A DNA stretch of 11,942 bases from Zelonia costaricensis (lineage: Eukaryota > Euglenozoa > Kinetoplastea > Trypanosomatida > Trypanosomatidae): assembly GCA_030849075.1 (NCBI GenBank), contig JASAOO010002867.1, positions 1 to 11,942 on the forward strand, given 5' to 3'. The notes beneath the pieces were generated by a model that ran no database searches, was not told the DNA's origin, and saw only the letters and a list, made by a program, of their open reading frames with translations. Below, piece by piece: positions 1 to 7,175 of this stretch (positions within the stretch are counted from its first letter, which is position 1; the number at the start of each line of letters is the position of its first letter). The translations under genes and the position numbers were made by a program.

Positions 1-454
1 TGGAGCGACGTGACAACGAAGAGCAGAACAAGACAAGAACCGAGGACACGAGATGTGGCGTAGTGCGCGAAGGCGGCGAAGCGGGAGAAAGGGAAGCTGT
101 GCGTGAGTTGGGGCATCTCCGTGGGGGAAGAGGAGGAAATCAAAGAACTGTGGAAGGAGCATAGGGGCGGGAGGACGACGAGGTTGCACACGGGTTTAAG
201 GAACATGACAGGAGAGGGGCATCGAAAGGCGGGGAGAGGAGGGAGGCGGAAGCGTGGAAGCGTGGAGGGGGGAGGGGGGGCGAAGGGAAGCAAGGGCGAC
301 TGTTGTGATGTTCCACCGCACTGCATGTGCCTCGCGTCCCCGTCTGCTCCAGCCCTACCGCAACCGCCTCTCGTTCTCTTCGCCTTCGCGTACGACGCAG
401 CCGGACTTGGCGGGCGTGAAAGGTATGCAACCACCCGTAGCAAGCATGAAAAGG

Positions 455-480
455 CACACGCACAAACACACACACACACG
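455..480. repeat. (CA)n microsatellite
   Basis: Imperfect CA dinucleotide array with G and A interruptions. Confidence 0.9.
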
Positions 481-623
481 CAAGAACAGAACGCAGTTGT
501 GTCGGTGAGCTCGAGGGCGACGCCGCCGCCGGAGAAGCCAGAAGAGCGATGGGCCGAGAAGAAGGAAGGGTGGCGGGAGAGGGAGGGAGCGCGCGCAGCC
601 GCACCTGGACATGAACACAAGAG

Positions 624-639
624 CACACACACACACACA
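624..639. repeat. (CA)8 microsatellite
   Basis: Perfect CA array of about eight units. Confidence 0.9.
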
Positions 640-837
640 TACGCGCAAAGCGAGGGCACACAGGAGGAGCAAGCACACACTGAAACATGATAGCAGTGAC
701 CGCACAACTGCGAAAACACGTGTCTCGGATCCGGCAAAGAAGTCGGATGCCGGACAAGCTCAAACCGAGAAGTAAACAGTGTACCCACAAGAGCACGCTT
801 GCAGCGGCAGAGAGAGAGAGGGGGGCGGGAAAGGGGC

Positions 838-856
838 GGGGGGGGGGGGGGGGGGN
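838..856. repeat. G run of 18 ending in an ambiguous base
   Basis: Eighteen consecutive G are followed by an N at 856, the only non-ACGT base in the window. The length of this run in the assembly is unreliable. Confidence 0.95.
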
Positions 857-913
857 TACATGCGAGCCCGCACACACGAGCCCGCAGAGAGAGAGAAAGA
901 GAGAGTGCGCTGC

Positions 914-974
914 TGTGTGTGTGTGTGTGTGTGTGTATGCGCAGCCGCTCCACCTCACACACACACACACACAC
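914..974. repeat. Facing (TG)n and (CA)n arrays (foldback)
   Basis: A TG array at 914-936 and a CA array at 956-974 are separated by about 19 bases. As inverted complements they can fold into a stem of about 18-19 bp on either strand. Confidence 0.85.
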
Positions 975-1150
975 CATCGACAGTGACGCCGAGCAGCAAA
1001 GGGGGAGAACAAAAAAGGGACGGGGCCACTCCAGTCGAGACCGCCCAAGGGAGGCACCTGCAATTTTCGGAGCAGATGACGGGGAGGAGGAGCTGAGGGC
1101 ACTGGCAGGCGCAACAGAGGAGAGCGACCAGATTCCGATCTGGTAAGCAT

Positions 1151-1620
1151 CACTTTGCTTTGCTGCACGTTTGCCCGGTTCTTCCGAAAGGGACGACACA
1201 GCGCGTGTACGCTACACTCGGTCACACATAAACACACACACATAAGCTCGCCAACGCTGCGAGCTCTCGTTGCGCATGCGTACCGGCCTGGCGCGCTTGC
1301 AAGACACTCCCCTTCCTCGGACGCTGCCCAGTCATTCGTCCCTTGGCGGGCTTTCACCTTAAGCACGCGCCGCTTTGCATCACTTTTTTTTCCTTGATCG
1401 GCCGCCTAGTGCACGCAGCCGCCACGAGCGTACAAGCACGCACTTGGGAGTGGCCGATGCGTCAAACTCACTCCCACCAAGGCACACATGCACGCACACA
1501 CGCACACTCTGGCGCTTCGCTTCGCTTTCCTTTGCGTGTGTGTGTGTGTGTGTGTTGGAGGAAAGGGGAGAAAGGGAGGGAGAACGTTTTCGAGATTTAG
1601 AGGTTTTTTTGTTTCTCGCT
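1151..1620. other. Intergenic, mixed to pyrimidine-rich on + strand
   Basis: Composition flips relative to its neighbours: more C/T on the + strand up to about 1420, then a CA/TG foldback and a GA block. No credible frame on either strand. Confidence 0.7.
1483..1555. repeat. Facing CA and TG arrays (foldback)
   Basis: An imperfect CA array at 1483-1508 faces a nearly perfect TG array at 1534-1555 across about 25 bases. Confidence 0.8.
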
Positions 1621-2254
1621 TTACTTGATGCCGTCGTGTGTGCGATGCGCGGGTGAGACGCGGCGCCGTAGGAGAAGACAAAGAAGGACGGGAGGCGGGG
1701 GGGTCGCTCAACTGCACAGCGCACGCAGAGTTGACGATTTGGGTTCAGCGAGCGGTGGGTGGGTAAACAGGGAAACGACGAGATGGTCACCACGCTGCGA
1801 AAGAGCTGGCGCAGCTCACAAGCCCTTTTGCTGCGTCCTCATGCGAGCTATAGTTGGAGGGCCGAGAAGAACAAGAGACATCTCATTGCAACCATCGCGC
1901 TGCGGCCACACACACGCATACACAGACACCCGTCTCCCAGCCCCATCCACTTGTCGATGCGAAGAGCCAGAGTGGAGCAAGGGGAGTCACGCGTGGGAGT
2001 GCGGTGTGGGTGCGGCGCGAAAGGCGGTCCACCGTGCGAGCGGGTCGCCACGTCAAAGCGTGCCAACGCGCATGAAGGCGGCACGGTGAAATCAGCAGAG
2101 AAAAAAAGGGAAGAAAGGCAATGTAGAACACAAACTTAGGCGCTCGCCGCACTCAGCACGAGTGCTGAAGTAGGGGGGAAAAGCAAAGAGAAGCAAAAGG
2201 AACAACAAACGAAACGAAGACTTGGAGAAGCGGAAGCGAACGAGTTGCAGCGCG

Positions 2255-2275
2255 GGTGTGTGCGTGTGTGTGTGT
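2255..2275. repeat. (TG)n microsatellite
   Basis: TG array with one C interruption. Confidence 0.85.
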
Positions 2276-2419
2276 AGAAGAAGCATCGATGGGTGCCGCG
2301 GTGGTGACGGCTGAAGCTATGTGCGTTGCTCAGACTCCGCGTGGAGGCAGAGGCAGGGGCGCTGCGTGGAGCACGAATAGGGAAGCAACGGGGCCGAAGA
2401 GGGGTACAGTGAGAACGTC

Positions 2420-2448
2420 GCGCGCGCGCCACCGGGGGGGGGGGGGGG
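2420..2448. repeat. CG dinucleotide run followed by G15
   Basis: About five CG units, then CACC, then fifteen consecutive G at 2434-2448. Confidence 0.9.
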
Positions 2449-3549
2449 AGGGGACCTATGTGACAAGAAGAGGCAAGAGAGCCATGCATCACCGCTCCAA
2501 CAAGATCAACACCAACACACAAAACCCAAGCACTCCTTCCTATGCATCGCCAGCGCCACACCAAAGAGGACAAGAGCGGGAGGGCCCCAAGAAGGGGCGA
2601 ACGACGCTGACACGTTGCTACAACGGCAAAGATGACAGAGGCAGGGACAGACGGACAGACAGAGAGCGACACGCACTCGGCAGTGCGCGTCGGCAACACG
2701 ACGACACGTAGAAGCGCACAGGCGACGCGAAATCCTATGAAAAAAAGATCACAACAATGCGCGTCCCCCCCTCCCCACCCACCCACAGAGAGGGATGGGG
2801 AGTGAGAACACAGACGACGTAGGTGAAGAAGCGTGCGGGGGCTGAAGTTGAGCTGTGATAGGGAGAGATCAGAGCGCGCGCACGATGCAGGCGCATTGCT
2901 GCACGAAGAACGGGGGGAACACGAGACGATGAGGGTGCGTAGAGAGAGGAGGCAAGGGAGAGAGTTTGCATGGACGTGTGCGTGTGTGGTTGTGTGCATC
3001 AGAGCCCATGTCGCACTGCCGCTTCTGTGGGCCTTGGGGGAACAGCCACGCTAGCGAGAGCATGGCGCGGAGCCCAGCGAAGACAACGAGTGCACGCCCT
3101 TGCGCACTCGGACGGGGAGAACAAAAAAAAATAAAAAAGGAGGACGGATGGGGGCGGCGCTGCGCGGTGCAGCAACAAAAAAGAAGCATACATCAGCACG
3201 CACGCCCGCACGCACGCACCCAGCGCATTGGCGGCGGCGTGGGGTGAGAGGCCTAGGCGAGGGGAGAGATGCGATGACGGCAAAGGGAAAAAAGAAGAAG
3301 GCAGAACAGGAAGGGATCGAGACGCACGATGGCGGCGGCAGCGGAGGAGGAGGTCACGGCCTGTGAGCTCGCGACGCACGCCCCTAACCACCACCCCACA
3401 TGGCACTGCAGCGTCAAGTTCCATTTCGACCTTCGCGTGTATTGGGCATCGATTGCACTTTCATCTTCGTCTTCTCTCTCACCCCCTCGCACCGCCTTTC
3501 CATCCCTCATCCGCGACACGGAAGCCCACGCACAACAGGACAAGTCCTC

Positions 3550-3567
3550 ACAGACACACACACACAG
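3550..3567. repeat. (CA)n microsatellite
   Basis: Short CA array with a GA interruption, within a pyrimidine-rich island. Confidence 0.85.
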
Positions 3568-3735
3568 ACCTGCCCAGCTCTCCCACTCGGGGACCTTGCT
3601 TCACGTTTGCTCTCCAGGCGCAGCAGCAAACACAAGGGGGGATGGATAAAAAAGGAGAAAAAAGAGCGAGTACATCGGTTCACCACAATAAGGCGTCGCA
3701 CGCCTCCACAGTCTCCGCTCGCCGGTGTTGCTTGA

Positions 3736-3773
3736 GTGCGTGCATGCAAGCAGGTACAGCCGCATGCATGCAC
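3736..3773. repeat. Inverted repeat, 12-base arms with 14-base loop
   Basis: Arm 3736-3747 (GTGCGTGCATGC) pairs with 3762-3773 (GCATGCATGCAC). The single mismatch becomes a G-U pair if the + strand is the RNA. Confidence 0.75.
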
Positions 3774-4254
3774 GACGCGCCGCAAGGCTGGCCCAGCGGA
3801 GGAGGACGAGGCAGCCCCCCAGAAGCGGAAGGGAGCGACGCAGCTAGAGTGGCGCGATGGCAAGCGCGTGAGGAAGGCAAAGCTCGACGAGACGATACGC
3901 TGAACGGGGAAAAGAAGGTGGTGTGTTCGAGAAGGACTGCACCATCGCGACTTTTTTTTCACCTCCGCAAATTCGCCCTCGTGCCGCTCGTTTCATGCGA
4001 GTGGCAGCTCGATGCTCTTGCCTCACGTGTTGCACTTGTCGTGAGACTGTGCACACACAGGACAGTGATGTCGCCGCCTGTGCAAGGCTCAATATAGATA
4101 TATCGCAAATATGAGAACACGAGAACGAAAAAAAAAAAGGGGACCACAAAAACTCGATTGCGCAGATGCCGTATTCGAGGGAGAGGGCAGAACAACAAAG
4201 AGAGAGAGGAAGGCGCTGGAGGCGCGCTAGGGGAGGGAGGGTGGTAGGAGAAAG

Positions 4255-4272
4255 ACACACACGCACACGCAC
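4255..4272. repeat. Imperfect CA array
   Basis: Short CA array interrupted by CG steps. Confidence 0.8.
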
Positions 4273-4306
4273 GTAGAAACAAAGAGAGAGGAGCATGCAA
4301 GCGCAG

Positions 4307-4319
4307 AAAAAAAAAAAAA
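4307..4319. repeat. A13 run
   Basis: Thirteen consecutive A on the + strand, which is a T tract on the transcribed-sense - strand. Confidence 0.9.
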
Positions 4320-5433
4320 GAGAACACATCGAACGGGAAAAGCACGTCAACACGCAGGAGAGGCGCGTTCAGAGAAACGACAAAGGCAAGAAAGAAAACG
4401 CAGAGTCAACGCAGAACAGGAGAAGGGAAGAAGGGGAAACAAGAAAGCTGAAGCAGCGCCTGCCTCGCTGCCCCCGACTCCTTCTATCACACACCTACGC
4501 ATACACACACGGCGATACAAGCGTACATGCGTTCAGGGGGAGAGGAGGGCCGAAACGTGTGGGCGAGTCAGTCGAGAAGGAGAAGGAAAGCGATCGGTGC
4601 GTTGTGCGAGTCGACAGCGACAAACGCGTGGCGGTGCCGAGAGAGAGAGGGGGGGGGTCGGGGGAGGAAAGACGAGAGAAACAGAAAAAAAAAAGGGCGG
4701 GTGGGCTCTTGTTGGCTGAAGTGTGGCGAGAAGCGCACGAGGGTTGGGCCGCCACGGAAGCCACGGGAAGTCGAGTAGGAGGGGCTCAGTGAACGGGACG
4801 ACAAGACAAACGGAAGCTCGACGGGGAGGTCAGACAAAAAACACAAAAAAAAGTGGAAAAGACGCGCCGGAAAACCGAAGTGAAAAGGGGGGAAACAAAC
4901 AAACGACAACGAGAGAGGGGAACATCGCAGAACACGCAATGTGGTACACAGCGAGTTCATCAACAACAGTCGAGCACGGCGGAAGTCGGAAGGGGGGTGG
5001 CGTGCGCCGGCACGACAGCTTGCTGCAAAGGGAGTGTGCGTAAGAAGAAACTATGGCGAAGGTGAAACACGGAACGCGCAAGCTGCGTCCAGTCCACACA
5101 TACACGCACTCGAAAACGCACAAACGACCACCAACATCAACTTGGTCGGAGACGGGGGGGAGGCGCTGCTGCACACGACACGCGCGTACGCGGTGGTGCG
5201 CAAGGAGCAAATGAAGAGTCGAGGGGCAGAGTGCCAGATAGATGGTACAGCTCCAGAGAACCCCAGCGGGTAGACTCCTGCTCAACCGGCAGCCAGCACC
5301 CGTGCCACTCCCTCTCAAAAGTGAGAGAGAGGGGCGGAGGGAGGGAGGGGGAAGGGGCCTCGGGTTGAGAGGCAGTCGGAGCACACGGGGAAGACGAAAG
5401 CCGCGATGGGGCGAGGGAGGTGGAGTAGGGAGA

Positions 5434-5447
5434 ACACACACACACAC
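5434..5447. repeat. (CA)7 microsatellite
   Basis: Perfect CA/AC array. Confidence 0.85.
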
Positions 5448-5980
5448 GGCGGAAGCGAAGCGAAGGGAGGGGGGAGGGCGTTTGTTGCCATTTTTGATGT
5501 GATGAACCTCGTGTCGGGGAGAGTGCGTGTCATCGGAAAAGAAAAGAAGGAAAACACCCGCGGGAAAACAAAGAAGAAACAAACACACAAAAGGAAGCAC
5601 AGGAATAGAAGGCGCAGGTGTCGGTGCAAGTGTGCAGTGGTGTTGGTGCGTACCCTGTGCAGATGGGTGGGAGGGGAGGAGGGGATGAAAGGAGAAGGGG
5701 GCGTGTAGTACAATCCTTGTCGGGCTGACGCCGCATCATACCACGTCGCACGCTACGCGTGCTGTTTGTTTACTCTAGTCAGGAAAACAAAAAAAAGGAC
5801 GCAGAGAGTGAAGTGCCAGACTGACGTGATCTCACCGGGAGAGAGAGAGGGGGGGAGGCGGTTCAGAGGCGATGCAAGTGCCTCTTGTGCAAGCTGCCCG
5901 CCGTGCTCGTCGGCTGCACCCCGCATGGTCCGTCTGACTGGAACGCGGCAGCCTCCTTTGCGGCCTGCTCGTCGACGTCT

Positions 5981-6103
5981 GCGTGCATGTGCATGTGTAT
6001 GTGTGTGCGTGTGTCCGCGTTGAGACGGAACTGTGCTTTGATGGCATTCGGAAAAAACAAGCACGCATACACACGCACAGACACACACGCACATGCACAC
6101 AAG
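5981..6103. repeat. Facing TG-rich and CA-rich arrays (long foldback)
   Basis: A TG-rich arm at 5981-6014 and a CA-rich arm at 6060-6103 can pair with some mismatches, leaving a loop of about 45 bases. Confidence 0.7.
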
Positions 6104-6180
6104 CGCCGGAAAGGAAGAAGAGGGGCGAGAAGACACCGAGACGGAGGCAAACCAAGGCAGTCGCGAATCGAGGACGTGTA

Positions 6181-6372
6181 ATGAAGGCGCTCTTCGTTCT
6201 TTTTTTCGTGTTTCCCCTTATCAGTCCGACAAGGTTTTTTTCTTTTTCTCTTGTGTACCCTTCGCTGCTGACGGAGCACCTCGGACGGCCTGGACAACAG
6301 TGGGCCGTCGGCGCCGCTTCGTTTGTTGTCACCCTTTTCTTCTCCTTGCGCCGCTACGCGTTGCGTTGCTGA
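6181..6372 (+). CDS. Doubtful small membrane-protein frame, 63 aa
   Basis: ATG-to-TGA frame of 63 codons. The start (MKALFVLFFVFPLI) resembles a signal anchor. A second hydrophobic segment (WAVGAASFVVTLFFSL) is followed by a basic end (RRYALRC). The second half has mostly G/C-ending codons and residues that are not just the Phe/Leu/Ser/Pro produced by translating pyrimidines. Against it: it lies on the strand opposite the only firm gene, its first half is a T/C-rich tract, and no pyrimidine tract plus AG stands close upstream. If real, it would make this a convergent strand-switch site. Confidence 0.15.
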   Translation: MKALFVLFFVFPLISPTRFFSFSLVYPSLLTEHLGRPGQQWAVGAASFVVTLFFSLRRYALRC

Positions 6373-6433
6373 CAAGGAGGGTGGGGAGGGAGGGGGCGAC
6401 GTTGCCACACGCGATGGCGCCAGGAAGCACTCC

Positions 6434-6449
6434 AAAAAAAAAAAAAAAA
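6434..6449. repeat. A16 run
   Basis: Sixteen consecutive A on the + strand, the longest A run in the window. On the - strand it is a T tract in the presumed 3' UTR or intergenic RNA. Confidence 0.95.
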
Positions 6450-6509
6450 GCGGGGGAGGGCGGCGCTTTCACTGTTTCTCTCTCAGCAGCGTAGGTTTCA
6501 GAGTACTAC

Positions 6510-6684
6510 ACAGATGCACACAGACATAAGCACACACACACACACACACATGCACACATGCGCACACAGATAGAGAGATGCACACAAACGCACACGTACA
6601 CACAGACGAGCGCGAGCGCGTGGGGGAAGCGGGTACAGGCAGAAAGCAGGGGAAAAAAACGTGACACGCACAGGCACACACACA
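6510..6684. repeat. CA-rich repeat block
   Basis: Several CA arrays, the longest about 6531-6550, are interspersed with short GA runs and CG steps. In - strand RNA the block reads as UG-rich. Confidence 0.85.
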
Positions 6685-6772
6685 CATAGAGAGAAAGAGG
6701 CTCACGCAACATCACGCGAGTTGGCATGGAAGACGTGGCAGGACAGGCACACGCACAGACGTGACCTTCCCC

Positions 6773-7175
6773 CGTTGTTTGTTCGTTACACTTCCTTTGT
6801 GGTCTGTTGTTCTCCGCATCTCGCACTCTTCAGACTCTTTTTTTTCTCTTTTATTACGATTGAGAGACGCACTCGAGCTTTTTCCATTTTTTCTCCTCGA
6901 CTTCGTTTGCAAAATTGTTTTCGTTTTCGTTTCGTTTCTGGCTTGCGCGCCTCGAGTATGTGCCTCGGCGGTGTGCGTATTACTTGCAACCGCCTTGGCT
7001 ATACTGGGGTCGATGACAGCGGCATCTCGCGCATGTAAAGACGCACGAAGCGGGGACAGGGGTGGAGGGGAGGAGGAGGAGGGCACCGTAGGCCGTGTGC
7101 ACAGCCAGCCACAGGGAGTCACGCCAAGAAGCTCAGCTCGCTAGCTCCGCCTCCCCGCTCCCTTCCTCAGCCCAC
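6773..7175 (-). other. Proximal 3' UTR of the LARP-like gene (inferred)
   Basis: Immediately downstream of the TAA on the - strand. First comes a C/T-rich stretch (complement of 7050-7085). An A-rich block opposite 6775-6960 follows, with a repeated ACGAAA-type motif at 6917-6939 and an AATAAAAG near 6850. Trypanosomatids do not use an AAUAAA signal, so the poly(A) site cannot be placed. The true 3' UTR may extend much further left. Confidence 0.45.

Larger units (their letters stand above)
1..1150. other. Purine-rich intergenic DNA, no gene seen
   Basis: GA-rich on the + strand with CA arrays. Open frames here lack an ATG or are Arg/Gly/Glu- or Pro/Ser/Cys-rich products of simple sequence. 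The ambiguous base at 856 lies in this segment. Confidence 0.8.
1621..3390. other. Purine-rich intergenic DNA, no gene seen
   Basis: The longest frame is 287 codons on the - strand (2136-2999) starting at an ATG. It is Cys/Ser/Leu/Pro/His-rich, runs through microsatellites and the 2434-2448 G run, and has no domain I recognise, so I treat it as noise. A long G run, a TG array and many GA blocks are present. Confidence 0.7.
3391..4120. other. Intergenic with two pyrimidine-rich islands
   Basis: The islands are near 3390-3620 and 3950-4080 on the + strand. Between them is a GA-rich block holding the 3736-3773 inverted repeat, and at the right end a small AT-rich patch (4091-4113). No gene is supported. 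Confidence 0.65.
4121..5770. other. Purine-rich intergenic DNA, no gene seen
   Basis: Strongly A/G-rich on the + strand with A runs (4128-4138, 4307-4319, around 4685) and short CA arrays. On the - strand these are T runs able to act as splice tracts, but no - strand gene follows them in the window. Confidence 0.7.
5771..6772. other. Intergenic with TG/CA foldback, pyrimidine island and CA-rich block
   Basis: Contains the facing TG and CA arrays (5981-6103), the pyrimidine-rich island with the doubtful 63-codon frame, a 16-base A run and a CA-rich block at 6510-6684. Nothing else is supported as coding. Confidence 0.65.

Noticed and set aside
140..1366. 408-codon - strand frame
   Set aside because: It begins at GTG, crosses the ambiguous base and several microsatellites, and is Cys/Ser/Pro/Leu-rich from translated pyrimidine tracts.
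2136..2999. 287-codon - strand ATG frame
   Set aside because: Composition is that of translated simple sequence (Cys, Ser, His-Thr runs, poly-Pro from the G run). No domain or splice context was found.
3228..4097. 289-codon + strand frame
   Set aside because: Starts at TTG and switches composition at each simple-sequence block. No domain.
6761..7144. 127-codon hydrophobic + strand frame
   Set aside because: Starts at GTG, and its hydrophobicity comes from T-rich DNA opposite the 3' UTR.
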